Shown: piece by piece, positions 8,741-16,694 of the stretch | Position numbering within the stretch: position 1 is the first letter of the stretch | How the letters are laid out: each line of letters starts with the position of its first letter | Assembly: GCF_030539555.1 (NCBI RefSeq) | Contig: NZ_JAUNXX010000014.1 | Location: forward strand, 1 to 36,239 | Source: Methanobrevibacter sp. | GTDB lineage: Archaea > Methanobacteriota > Methanobacteria > Methanobacteriales > Methanobacteriaceae | DNA length: 36,239 nucleotides | Direction of reading: 5' to 3' | Made by a program: the position numbers and the translations under genes | Notes under the pieces: generated by a model | What the model was told of the DNA's origin: nothing | The model's input: the letters and a program-made list of their open reading frames with translations, nothing else | Database searches by the model: none

Positions 8741-8983
8741 TTATTCTGCTGTAATTTCAGTAACAAAGGTCATGTTTTCAATAGTTTCACTTTCACCGGA
8801 TTTGATGGTGTAGAGTGGTGAGCCTAATAAAATTAAACCGTTGTTAACTTCTCTGATTTTGTTGTCAGCCACTTCTTGCATGTGAGTTCCTTCGTAGGTA
8901 AATCCTGCATCTGCATCGCCTTCTAATGCAAATGAAATTACTTCACCAGATTTTTTATTAGTTGCTTTTACATTTACAATCAT
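8741..8983 (-). CDS. Small protein of unknown function (80 aa)
   Basis: The start is ATG 8983, with GGAG 9 bases upstream; an upstream TTG overlaps this ribosome site and is rejected. The 80-residue product MIVNVKATNKKSGEVISFAL... has alternating polar and hydrophobic residues suggesting a small beta-rich, soluble, acidic domain. There is no Cys, no signal peptide and no membrane segment. A T-rich run on its strand (about 8718-8735) probably terminates it. I recognise no family. Confidence 0.65.
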   Translation of the reverse strand: MIVNVKATNKKSGEVISFALEGDADAGFTYEGTHMQEVADNKIREVNNGLILLGSPLYTIKSGESETIENMTFVTEITAE

Positions 8984-9049
8984 ATAAATAATCTCCAAAT
9001 ATTTTGATATAATTAATTATGTTGGTTAATGCTTTTAAATAATACGGTT

Positions 9050-9619
9050 TTATTTCAGGATTTTCAAATCTATATCCTCATATCTGTTATGTCCCTTGAT
9101 GCCTTTTTTGTATTTCCAACATCTGATTGCATCATCCAATGTTTTGTCACGGTTATTTTCAAAAAAATCTCTGATGTATTGATTGTATTGGAACTGTTTG
9201 TCAATTTCACTTTTCTCTTTTGAGTTTTGAATTTCAAAATATGCACTGATTGCGTCTTTGTATGTTTTATCGGGATTTGCTTTCAACCATTTTTGAAATT
9301 TAACTTTAAATTTGAAGCTTTTTCCAATTTCTTTTTTGAAAAATTCCCGTTTGTCTTCACTGCATCTGAAATTTTCGCCGATTTTTGAATCAAGTGTGAT
9401 TTCTTCAATGGAGCTATTTTTAATAATGGTATTGGCTTTCTGAGGCATTGAAGTTTCACCGGTATCCAGAAAGTGAATAATCCTATCTTCCAATTCATTT
9501 TTTGATCCGCTAACCTTAAGTCCATTCGCTCTTAAAAAATCTTTCAGTTCCTCTTTTAAAAAGTAGTACTCTTTGAATTCTTCGCTGGTTAGATTGCGGG
9601 TTAAATCCGGTCTTGTCAT
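9050..9619 (-). CDS. SAP-domain protein (DUF6434-like)
   Basis: The start is ATG 9619, one base after the cobQ stop codon, giving 189 residues. Residues about 12-50 (LKEELKDFLRANGLKVSGSK followed by NELEDRIIHFL) are a clear SAP helix-extended-helix motif, usually a nucleic-acid-binding module. The rest is lysine/aromatic-rich with two short similar blocks (FQKWLKANPDKTYKDAISAY and IRDFFENNRDKTLDDAIRCW), resembling the DUF6434 arrangement found with SAP domains. The spacing makes it translationally coupled to cobQ, although no functional link to cobamide synthesis is known. Nucleic-acid binding is inference. Confidence 0.75.
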   Translation of the reverse strand: MTRPDLTRNLTSEEFKEYYFLKEELKDFLRANGLKVSGSKNELEDRIIHFLDTGETSMPQKANTIIKNSSIEEITLDSKIGENFRCSEDKREFFKKEIGKSFKFKVKFQKWLKANPDKTYKDAISAYFEIQNSKEKSEIDKQFQYNQYIRDFFENNRDKTLDDAIRCWKYKKGIKGHNRYEDIDLKILK

Positions 9620-9620
9620 T

Positions 9621-11147
9621 TCAATCAAAAAGTAATTTGTCAATGATTTCCATATCAAGGTTTTCTTCCACTATTTCTGCCAATCTATTTAGGGAGTAAT
9701 CTTTTTGAGTTTCGTATGGATCTTCATCGTATTTGGCTTTCAGGCCTTTTTTAACTCGTATGTAGTTTAAAAATTCTCTTCTGAAGTTGTAATTGTGGAA
9801 TATTCCGTGGAAGTAAGTTGCAAAGACATTTCCATTTGAGGCTCCATCAATTTTGCCGTCTTCGTTATTTCCCTGGCCTTTTGTGATGTTTAACAGTGCG
9901 GAAGAAGACATTAACTCGCTGGTTCCTTCGTGTATCTCATAACCGTTCACTTCTTCACCAACAATGTTTGCGAATATTTCACCTGCAATACCTTTCAGAT
10001 TTTCTGGAACTGTTGCGGTTGATTGTGTAACGATTTTTCCGGCTCTTGAGAAGTTGGATTCAATGTCAAGTAATCCTAAACCTTCAATGGTTCCATGTTT
10101 GGATTCACGTTTGTCTTCATCATGAATTATGTTTCCCAGTATCTGCAGGCCTCCACATATTCCGACAATTGGAATTTCAGATGATTTTCCAATAATCTTG
10201 TCTGCAAGACCGCTTTCGCGCAAAGCGAACATGTCCTCTGTGGAGTTGCGTGTTCCAGGTATTATGATTGCGTCAACATCTCCAATGTCATCATTAACGC
10301 CGATCATCTTGAGGGCCACATCGTCCTCGTATTCAAAAGGATCGATATCTGTAAAGTTTGCTATTTTCGGAAGGCGAATGACTCCTATGGTGATGTCCTT
10401 GTTTTCGGCGAATTCATGGGTTGTCAGTGAAGCGGAATCTTCTTCCGGGAGTTTCAATGTTTCGTCATATGGCAAAACTCCCAATACTGGTTCTCCGGTA
10501 ATTTCTTCAATCCTGTCAAGTCCGGGCTTTAGGATATCAAGATTGCCTCTGAATTTATTGATTACAGTTGCCTTTAGACGGGATCTGTCATAATCGTCAA
10601 GCAGTACATATGTTCCCGCAATTGCCGCAAAGACCCCTCCCATTTCAATGTCGGCTATTAGAATCACATTTGCGTCAGCCAAATGGGCAATTTCCATGTT
10701 GGCTATGTCCTGGTCTCGCATATTGATTTCAGCTGGAGAGCCTGCTCCTTCAATGATTATTATCTCGTATTCTTCAGATAAAATCCGGAAACTTTCTTTT
10801 ATGGCATTGAATGCTGTGTCATGGTACTTGTGCTGGTAATCGTAGAAGTTCATGTCTCCAATGGATTTTCCCTGGATGATGACATTTGATGTAAAATCCC
10901 CTTTTGGTTTGAGTAGAACAGGATTCATGTGTATGCTTGGTTCAATCATTGCTGCCTGGGCCTGTAACATCTGGGCTATTCCGATTTCACCGTTTTCTTT
11001 TGTGGTGTATGAATTTAAAGACATGTTTTGGGATTTGAAAGGGGCCACTTTATATCCTCTGTTTTTATATATCCTGCATAATGCAGCTACAAGCATACTT
11101 TTTCCAGCATTTGACGATGTTCCTTGAACCATAATACATTTTGTCAT
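9621..11147 (-). CDS. cobQ: Cobyric acid synthase (glutamine-hydrolysing)
   Basis: The enzyme amidates four carboxylates of adenosylcobyrinic acid a,c-diamide in cobamide synthesis, the cofactor needed by methyltransferases of methanogenesis. I start it at ATG 11147 (MTKCIMVQGTSS), 508 residues; the longer open frame adds 20 untypical residues. The N-terminal P-loop GTSSNAGKS spans 9-17. The C-terminal class I glutamine amidotransferase domain has Cys331 in GICGGLQILG and His447 in FATYFHGIFHN. A TATA-like ATTTATAACA (minus strand, around 11174) lies about 27 bases upstream of the ATG, so the transcript should be leaderless or nearly so. A SAP-domain gene follows after one base. No other cob genes are in the window. 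Confidence 0.95.
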   Translation of the reverse strand: MTKCIMVQGTSSNAGKSMLVAALCRIYKNRGYKVAPFKSQNMSLNSYTTKENGEIGIAQMLQAQAAMIEPSIHMNPVLLKPKGDFTSNVIIQGKSIGDMNFYDYQHKYHDTAFNAIKESFRILSEEYEIIIIEGAGSPAEINMRDQDIANMEIAHLADANVILIADIEMGGVFAAIAGTYVLLDDYDRSRLKATVINKFRGNLDILKPGLDRIEEITGEPVLGVLPYDETLKLPEEDSASLTTHEFAENKDITIGVIRLPKIANFTDIDPFEYEDDVALKMIGVNDDIGDVDAIIIPGTRNSTEDMFALRESGLADKIIGKSSEIPIVGICGGLQILGNIIHDEDKRESKHGTIEGLGLLDIESNFSRAGKIVTQSTATVPENLKGIAGEIFANIVGEEVNGYEIHEGTSELMSSSALLNITKGQGNNEDGKIDGASNGNVFATYFHGIFHNYNFRREFLNYIRVKKGLKAKYDEDPYETQKDYSLNRLAEIVEENLDMEIIDKLLFD

Positions 11148-11801
11148 GTAGAAATATATTGAGTTAATGTTATAAATAATTTTAAATTTAAAAAAAGAAA
11201 AAACCACTTGATTTTTTTAATCTTATTTGAAAGATGCATTTTTGGACCATTACTTTCACAATTTGTTATTTAATTTATCAGGGGGTTTTAATACGTCTGA
11301 TTATAAAAAATATTCTATATTGAGATAATAATGTTTAATACATCAGTCAAATTTGATTAACAAAAATTTATCATTCGATATATTCTTGTAATATTAATTA
11401 TTATAAATTCTTATATATATTTATTACTTTTTATCAATAATTTATCTATTTTATTGGATGTTAAAAGATAATTTTAATTTTCAGTATCAATTAATATTCT
11501 TTATTGATTTTTATAAAATTTGATATGAAACTAAAAAATATTCGTATTGGTTTTGGTTGAATTTTGCATGTTGTTTTCAATAATGATTTCAACATATTAT
11601 TTTATTTTTTCTGTTCTGAATTATTCCTGCATTCATTCGTTTAAACAGATTTTAGAAGTCGCTTTTCAGATTTTATTCTTTTTTTTAAAATCAGTTATAA
11701 ACAACAGTTAAAAACACGCATTTAAATAGTATATCAAAGCTTGCGATTCATCCTGGAGTTAAGAAGATGTATTCTTGCATTTAAATATAAAAAAATAAGG
11801 A
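11148..11801. other. 654-base AT-rich gap between cobQ and the half-transporter pair
   Basis: I see no credible gene on either strand: stop codons are dense and composition is extremely AT-rich. The cobQ promoter occupies about 11150-11180. Near the far end, a TATA-like AAATAGTATAT (about 11724-11734) is followed by GGAG (11755-11758) and a five-codon ATG frame, which could mark a short transcript or a decayed leader. Nothing resembles a tRNA or an origin repeat. Confidence 0.5.
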
Positions 11802-12083
11802 TTATGGGAAAAGAGTTACTCCCATAGCTTCAATCATTGACTGAACACCTAAAATGATAATAGCTACGCCACCGAAAATTTCGATGTAGTCAGCATATTT
11901 GATAGCTACTTTTGTTCCATAAGTTCCAAGTAATAACCAAAATATTACTGCAACTAAACTTAATCCTCCTAATGTATATGGATCTACATGTGCGACCGCA
12001 CCCTGAGATGCTAGAATTAAGTTTTCAATGTTTCCAAAAATAAGTAATCCTGAAAAAGGAGCATAAGCTTTTAAATCCACCAT
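11802..12083 (-). CDS. Half-size membrane protein A, possible LysE/MntP-like half-transporter
   Basis: This 93-residue protein has about three hydrophobic segments (roughly 10-28, 38-55, 68-86). Residues 15-28, IFGNIENLILASQG, contain a membrane-embedded Asn/Glu pair and are identical to a segment of the gene just upstream. The third segment (EIFGGVAIIILGVQSM) recalls the ExxGGxxLxxxG helix of LysE/MntP/CadD-type transporters, which are normally internal duplications of three-helix units. The GGGGGA ribosome site lies in the last codons of the upstream gene, one base away, so translation is coupled. I infer that the two products pair in the membrane. The family name is tentative and the substrate unknown. 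Confidence 0.7.
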   Translation of the reverse strand: MVDLKAYAPFSGLLIFGNIENLILASQGAVAHVDPYTLGGLSLVAVIFWLLLGTYGTKVAIKYADYIEIFGGVAIIILGVQSMIEAMGVTLFP

Positions 12084-12084
12084 A

Positions 12085-12372
12085 TTATTCTCCCCCTTTA
12101 GTAGCTCTAAGGTTTTTTACAGCTCCGGAGACAGATTGAATACCTAATATGAATATTGCAAGTCCACCAATAAATGTGATGTAATTCGCATATTGTATTG
12201 CAACTTCTGTAGCTACAGTTCCGATTATCAACCAGATAGTTACTGCAATAATACTCAATCCACCTAAAATTTTAGGGTTTACACCTTGAACAACACCTTG
12301 TGATGCTAAAATAAGGTTTTCAATGTTCCCAAATATAATTAATCCTATGAAAGGTAAAAATTCTTCTAACAA
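12085..12372 (-). CDS. Half-size membrane protein B, paralogue of the adjacent gene
   Basis: The 95-residue product is clearly paralogous to its downstream neighbour. It shares IFGNIENLILASQG (13-26), the GGLSxxAVxxWLxxGT block, the AxxYAxYIxxxGGxAIxILGxQS block and the same three hydrophobic segments, but has a basic C-tail (KNLRATKGGE). It starts with TTG at 12372, preceded by GGTGAT at the short spacing used by other genes in this window. A TATA-like AATTAATATACTA on the minus strand lies near 12400. The conserved acidic residue within helix 1 is compatible with cation or amino-acid transport of the LysE superfamily type; this is inference from the pattern. Confidence 0.72.
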   Translation of the reverse strand: MLEEFLPFIGLIIFGNIENLILASQGVVQGVNPKILGGLSIIAVTIWLIIGTVATEVAIQYANYITFIGGLAIFILGIQSVSGAVKNLRATKGGE

Positions 12373-12629
12373 TTTATCACCATTAATATTTTTGAAAGAT
12401 TTAGTATATTAATTATTCTAAATAAATCAGGGGAATAAATGTTCTTATCATATTAATCCAAAAAAATACTCCAAATCGTATTTAAGATAACATAACTACA
12501 TTCTAAAAATTAATCTCATAAAACAAGATGTAGCGGTTAATGTTAATTTAAGCCTATCTTTTTTTGTTACCAAATGCTCACTTAAACTTTATATATTCTC
12601 ATGCAGAATATATTTCTGAGGTGTTTTTA

Positions 12630-12893
12630 ATGAACTATGAAAATATGAAATTTTGTCAATCCTGCGCAATGCCTATGGGTGATGATGATTTTGGAAGCGA
12701 AAAAGACGGATCTGCAAGCCAAGACTACTGTAAATACTGCTACCAAAATGGAGAGTTTACCAGTGACATTACCATGGAAGAAATGATAGATTTCTGTGTT
12801 CCAAAAACCGCTGAAGCCACAGGCATGAGTGAAGAGGAAGCAAGAAAAATGTCTGAAGAAATGTTTCCAAAACTAAAACGCTGGATGAAATAA
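12630..12893 (+). CDS. Putative zinc-ribbon protein
   Basis: I place the start at ATG 12630 after a GAGGTG site, giving 87 residues. The longer open frame begins upstream of the TATA box (TTTATATAT, 12588-12596) and cannot be transcribed whole. Residues 7-40 carry CQSCAMPMGDDDFGSEKDGS and CKYCYQNGEF, two CxxC pairs forming the small zinc-ribbon domain often called putative zinc ribbon (PF12674-like). The acidic C-terminus ends in KLKRWMK. Proteins of this type are common in anaerobes and have no established role. It is a single-gene transcript with a T-rich tail at 12901-12913. Confidence 0.8.
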   Translation: MNYENMKFCQSCAMPMGDDDFGSEKDGSASQDYCKYCYQNGEFTSDITMEEMIDFCVPKTAEATGMSEEEARKMSEEMFPKLKRWMK

Positions 12894-13148
12894 TCATCCA
12901 CATTTCTTTTTTTCACAATATCTGCTTTTTAATTCTACTTTCCCGAGCTGTTCTCATTAACAAGCATTTATCTTGTTTTAATCTCAAGGCAGCATATATA
13001 ACAATGCAAGGAAAACAGCTTTTAAATTCTCAATCGTTAACGTTAAATCAGGTTTTACTATCTTGTTTAGTATATGCCTCAAAACATTCACTTTAAACGC
13101 AATTTAATTAAGGTAAAAAAATAATAAAGAATAATATTGTTTCTGAAA

Positions 13149-13171
13149 TGAATATTTCCCAGAAATATTCA
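13149..13171 (+). promoter_or_regulatory. Perfect 10-bp inverted repeat upstream of the small Cys protein
   Basis: TGAATATTTC (13149-13158) and GAAATATTCA (13162-13171) are perfect complements around a 3-base spacer. The element sits 22 bases before the ATG at 13194, near the expected transcription start of a weak TATA at about 13117-13125. Position and symmetry fit an operator for a dimeric regulator; an RNA hairpin at the 5' end of the message is the alternative. Confidence 0.55.
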
Positions 13172-13193
13172 AAATTTCAATGGAGGTTTGTGA

Positions 13194-13358
13194 ATGAGTG
13201 AAAAGAATATTCATGAAGATTGTGAAAACTATGTTAAAAGTAAGGATATGTGCTTAAAATTCTTTGAGATGGGCATCAGCAATGTATCACAGTATGATAC
13301 TTGTGCAGAGAAAGTGGTATACAGTGATGCTGATTTGCAACGAAAATGGTCCAATTAA
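13194..13358 (+). CDS. Small Cys-containing protein (54 aa), unknown function
   Basis: This ORF has a strong ribosome site (GGAGG, 13182-13186) and ATG at 13194. The product MSEKNIHEDCENYVKSKDMC... is 54 residues with Cys10, Cys20 and Cys37 and no membrane segment. It is predicted helical and mildly acidic, and ends in DLQRKWSN. The pattern C-x9-C-x16-C could bind a metal or be redox-active; this is inference. It sits alone between the zinc-ribbon gene and the SpoIIM-like gene, behind a perfect inverted repeat. Ribosome site, operator-like element and composition together support a real gene. Confidence 0.65.
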   Translation: MSEKNIHEDCENYVKSKDMCLKFFEMGISNVSQYDTCAEKVVYSDADLQRKWSN

Positions 13359-13433
13359 AAGTAATGCCATCGAGCAATATGGTGTGATGAGGGTTATCTA
13401 ATACCATCTCGGATTTTCACAGATTTGTATTCA

Positions 13434-13490
13434 AGTTAACAGTACTTGTTAACTCCTTTTTAACTGGTTTGATGGAACCAATTTTATATA
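13434..13490 (+). promoter_or_regulatory. Inverted repeat and TATA box of the SpoIIM-like gene
   Basis: AGTTAAC (13434-13440) and GTTAACT (13448-13454) form a perfect 7-bp inverted repeat with a 7-base spacer, centred about 43 bases upstream of the TATA box TTTATATA (13483-13490). The ATG at 13513 lies at the expected transcription start, so the message is leaderless. The upstream position of the repeat suits an activator site. Confidence 0.5.
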
Positions 13491-13512
13491 TTCAATTGTA
13501 AAATATATTTAC

Positions 13513-14160
13513 ATGAGTAAATTTGATGTTTTTACAAAATTTAAAGATTTGACTGCTGAATCTTTAAAAGATAATAAAAAGCTCATAATTGGTTTATATA
13601 TTATTTTTATTATTTGTTTTATTTTAGCATGGATTCTTTCAGCCGATAAGATAAGTGCTATGGTAAACAGTACGCTCATTGCAAATTCAACTGCACAAAC
13701 TCCGAACATGAGCTCCCAAGTAGGTGCACTCGATCTGTTCATCAGTAATGAAATGGGAGGAATAGTGACCTATTTAGGTTCAATTCTATTCTGCATTCCC
13801 GCAGTTATCATGTTATTATATAATGCGGTTAATCTTGGAGCCATTGGGCAGCTCTTCGCTACAATATCACCAAAAATGGGTATTCTATATCTTGTCTATA
13901 TAATACCTCATGGAATATTTGAAATTACTGCAACAGTTCTTGAATCAGTTGCAGGGATATTGCTGTTTTTGTTTATCTGGAGATTTGTTAAAGCTTGGAG
14001 AACAAGTGATGGAGCTTTCGAAGCATTTGAAAAAACCAAAAAAGGGTTAATTCAAAGTATAGTGATATTCATTTTTTCAACAATTCTGCTGGCTATTGCA
14101 GCTCCTATTGAAGCATATGTTTCAGTTCCATTATCTGCTTTCATATGTGGGGGATTATAA
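13513..14160 (+). CDS. SpoIIM/DUF95 family membrane protein
   Basis: This 215-residue integral membrane protein has about five hydrophobic segments (roughly 24-42, 84-105, 122-132, 138-158, 180-200). The signature IIPHGIFEITATVLESVAG (130-148) is the PHGxxE motif of the stage II sporulation protein M / DUF95 family. Archaeal members are not tied to sporulation and their role is unknown; a part in envelope organisation or transport is conjecture. A soluble stretch with several Asn sits between the first two segments, probably outside the cell. There is no Shine-Dalgarno sequence, and the TATA-to-ATG distance implies a leaderless transcript. A hairpin with a T-loop follows the stop. Confidence 0.83.
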   Translation: MSKFDVFTKFKDLTAESLKDNKKLIIGLYIIFIICFILAWILSADKISAMVNSTLIANSTAQTPNMSSQVGALDLFISNEMGGIVTYLGSILFCIPAVIMLLYNAVNLGAIGQLFATISPKMGILYLVYIIPHGIFEITATVLESVAGILLFLFIWRFVKAWRTSDGAFEAFEKTKKGLIQSIVIFIFSTILLAIAAPIEAYVSVPLSAFICGGL

Positions 14161-14164
14161 AATT

Positions 14165-14188
14165 CTTCAGCTTTTTTTTTAGCTGAAG
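14165..14188 (+). terminator. Hairpin with oligo-T loop after the SpoIIM-like gene
   Basis: CTTCAGCT (14165-14172) and AGCTGAAG (14181-14188) form a perfect 8-bp stem whose loop is all T, starting 5 bases after the stop codon. The T-run itself may be the termination signal. Confidence 0.55.
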
Positions 14189-14289
14189 ATCATTTATTTT
14201 TCAAAAAAGAAGATGAAACTGATTTGATTGAAGTCATCATTAGAGTAGCTATCGGTAAGCACCGAGAGTGAATTCATAAAAGATACATT

Positions 14290-14499
14290 TCAGGATATTA
14301 GGTTGTAGCTGACCTCAACCAGCTTAAAGAGTTTCTCATCACTGATTCTGTCATCTAAAGGAACTGTTATCCAGTTTTTCTTGTTCATGGGATATCCTTC
14401 AAGAATCACATCACCGTCAATGACGTTCGACACATTGTCATTTTTTATGTTGTACGAGATCATTGAAAAGTAATAGTGGGAAGGTGAATATATGTACAT
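14290..14499 (-). pseudogene. Remnant of a MmcQ/YjbR-family protein (C-terminal part)
   Basis: The last 35 or so codons read GYPMNKKNWITVPLDD then SDEKLFKLVEVSYNLIS, which matches the C-terminus of YjbR/MmcQ proteins (a small DNA-binding-like fold, usually about 110-120 residues). The preceding codons (MYIYSPSHYYFSMISYNIKN) do not look like the family N-terminus, the total is only 69 residues, and no ribosome site precedes the first ATG. I read it as a decayed gene that has lost its first half. A real short protein is possible but less likely. Confidence 0.55.
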
Positions 14500-14553
14500 G
14501 AGGTTGAAAACTTGATTCTTTTAGTTACTTTTATTTACTAAAATAGAAACCTT

Positions 14554-14562
14554 TTTATATAT
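14554..14562 (+). promoter_or_regulatory. TATA box of lonB
   Basis: TTTTATATA (14553-14561) lies in the 140-base gap before lonB, predicting a start near 14585 and a leader of about 55 bases with GTGAGG at 14629-14634. Confidence 0.5.
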
Positions 14563-14641
14563 TTAATAAACAATATTTAAATAGTTAGTTAAACTTAATT
14601 TTTTTAACGATGAATTTAATGATTATAGTGAGGTTGATTTA

Positions 14642-16621
14642 ATGAAATTTGAAGAACAAGAATCAATTGATGATTCTTCTAGTGAAGAAATAGTTGAAAC
14701 TGAAGTAAAAGAATCAACTTCTGGTGAAGAAACTAAACCTATGTTAGATTATGATAATATAAAAAGTTCAAAGGATATTGAAGTCCCGCCTTTATTAATA
14801 GACCAGGTTATTGGACATGAGGAATCCATCGAAACTATTAAAAAAGCAGCCAAACAAAGAAGAAATGTTTTGTTGATTGGTGATCCTGGTGTTGGAAAAT
14901 CAATGCTTGCAAAAGGTATGGCACAGATTTTACCTCATGAAACCTTACAGGATATTTTAGTATATCCTAATATGGAAGACAATAATCATCCTTTAATCAG
15001 AACAGTGCCTGCAGGAGAAGGTAAAAAAATAGTGAAGGCAACTAAAGGGTCAGCCAAAGGCCATGAAGAGAGAAAAAGCATAATAACTATGTTTGCTATT
15101 GGTGGGGTATTGGTTATCGGATTTATGTACGGCAGATTGTTGGAATCCATTATCGCAGCTGCATTAATTTTACTTATCTCAATACAGATTAAACCTAAAA
15201 CTAACAATATGTCTCCTAAATTGTTGGTGAATAATGAAGAGTCCAGATTTGCTCCATTCATGGATGCGACTGGAGCTCACGCAGGTGCATTATTAGGTGA
15301 TGTTCGCCACGACCCATACCAGTCAGGTGGTCTTGGAACTCCTGCCCATGAACGTGTGGAAGCGGGTATGATTCACAAGGCTAACAGAGGGGTTTTATAC
15401 ATTGACGAAATAGGTACCATGAGCATGAAAACCCAGCAGGAGCTGTTATCTGCAATGCAGGAAAAGCAATATTCAATCACAGGTCAAAGTGAAAACTCAA
15501 GTGGGGCAATGGTAAGGTCTCAAGCGGTGCCATGTGATTTTGTGCTTGTAGCGTCAGGTAACTTGCAGGTTCTGGAAGGAATGCACATTGCAATGAGGTC
15601 TAGAATCAGAGGATACGGTTATGAGGTTTTCATGAAAGACTACATGGAAGATACCACTGAAAACAGAGAAAAACTGGTTCAGTTCGTTGCTCAGGAAGTT
15701 AAAAATGATGGAAGAATTCCTCATTTTGCTCCGGATGCATTAGATGAAATAATCATGGAAGCAAAAAGAAGATCCGGTAAGCAAAACGCTTTAACTTTGA
15801 GATTAAGGGATCTTGGTGGATTGGTAAGATCTGCAGGTGATGTCGCCATTGAAAAAGGAGCGGAACTTGTAACTGCCGACCATGTATTTGAAGCTAAAAA
15901 ATTCGCAAGAACCTTAGAACAGCAAATTGCCGACAGGTCAATTTTACAAAGAAAAGACTACAGTATGGTTTCTGCTGAAGGTGGAAGAGTCGGTCTTGTA
16001 AATGGACTTGCAGTAATAGGTGACAGAAGCGGAATTGTCTCACCGATTGCTGCTGAAGCCGCACCGACCCAATCCAAAAACGGTGGTCAAATCATCGCTA
16101 CAGGTAAATTGGGTGAAATTGCTCAGGAATCTGTACAGAATGTAAGTGCTCTTATTAAGAAATACACCAACAAGGACATTTCTGATTATGACATTCATGT
16201 CCAATTCATCCAAACATATGATGGGGTTGAAGGGGATTCAGCAAGTGTAAGTATTGCAACAGCGGTTATATCTGCAGTTGAAGAAATTCCAATCGATCAG
16301 ACTGTGGCATTGACAGGTTCACTTAATGTACGTGGGGATGTAATGCCTATTGGTGGTGCAACAGCAAAAATAGAAGCTGCTGCAGAAGCTGGAATGAAAA
16401 AAGTATTAATTCCAAAATCTAACTTAAAAGATGTTATGATTGAGAAAAAATACGAAGATATGATTGAAATCATTCCAACAGAAACTTTAAGGGATGTTTT
16501 AGAAAACATTTTAATCAGTGGTTCCAAAAAGGATACTTTAATTGAAAAAATGAAAAACATCAGTTCCAAAGTCGTTGAAAAAGTTCCGCAAACAAATATT
16601 AAAAATCCAGCTACCAACTAG
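14642..16621 (+). CDS. lonB: Archaeal membrane-anchored Lon protease LonB
   Basis: LonB is the ATP-dependent, membrane-bound protease that degrades regulatory and damaged proteins in archaea. The 659-residue protein has an acidic N-terminus and AAA+ Walker A GDPGVGKS (80-87). A two-helix membrane insertion (about 147-163 and 166-183) between Walker A and B is diagnostic of LonB. Walker B is VLYIDEIG (251-258). The C-terminal protease domain has the Ser-Lys dyad: Ser533 in GDSASVS and Lys576 in [12 protein letters not shown]. It has its own promoter and a GAGG ribosome site. A palindrome and T-tracts follow its stop. It is monocistronic, with the Mur ligase gene downstream under a separate TATA box. 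Confidence 0.96.
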   Translation: MKFEEQESIDDSSSEEIVETEVKESTSGEETKPMLDYDNIKSSKDIEVPPLLIDQVIGHEESIETIKKAAKQRRNVLLIGDPGVGKSMLAKGMAQILPHETLQDILVYPNMEDNNHPLIRTVPAGEGKKIVKATKGSAKGHEERKSIITMFAIGGVLVIGFMYGRLLESIIAAALILLISIQIKPKTNNMSPKLLVNNEESRFAPFMDATGAHAGALLGDVRHDPYQSGGLGTPAHERVEAGMIHKANRGVLYIDEIGTMSMKTQQELLSAMQEKQYSITGQSENSSGAMVRSQAVPCDFVLVASGNLQVLEGMHIAMRSRIRGYGYEVFMKDYMEDTTENREKLVQFVAQEVKNDGRIPHFAPDALDEIIMEAKRRSGKQNALTLRLRDLGGLVRSAGDVAIEKGAELVTADHVFEAKKFARTLEQQIADRSILQRKDYSMVSAEGGRVGLVNGLAVIGDRSGIVSPIAAEAAPTQSKNGGQIIATGKLGEIAQESVQNVSALIKKYTNKDISDYDIHVQFIQTYDGVEGDSASVSIATAVISAVEEIPIDQTVALTGSLNVRGDVMPIGGATAKIEAAAEAGMKKVLIPKSNLKDVMIEKKYEDMIEIIPTETLRDVLENILISGSKKDTLIEKMKNISSKVVEKVPQTNIKNPATN

Positions 16622-16650
16622 TTGGATTATTTTTTAACTTTTTTTTAAGG
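16614..16650 (+). terminator. lonB terminator
   Basis: CCAACTAGTTGG (16614-16625) is a perfect palindrome containing the lonB stop codon, followed by long T-runs to about 16648. The T-runs should terminate transcription; the palindrome can only form a short stem with a four-base loop. Confidence 0.5.
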
Positions 16651-16663
16651 TTTTAACCAAATT

Positions 16664-16694
16664 TTTATATATTTTCATATTCTAATCATTAACT
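16664..16694 (+). promoter_or_regulatory. TATA box of the Mur ligase gene, leaderless start
   Basis: TTTTATATATT (about 16663-16673) lies 22-31 bases before ATG 16695, and there is no Shine-Dalgarno sequence. Transcription should begin at or next to the start codon. Confidence 0.6.

Noticed and set aside
11148-11801. AT-rich gap considered as a replication origin
   Set aside because: No repeated origin boxes and no cdc6/orc gene nearby; it is simply AT-rich.
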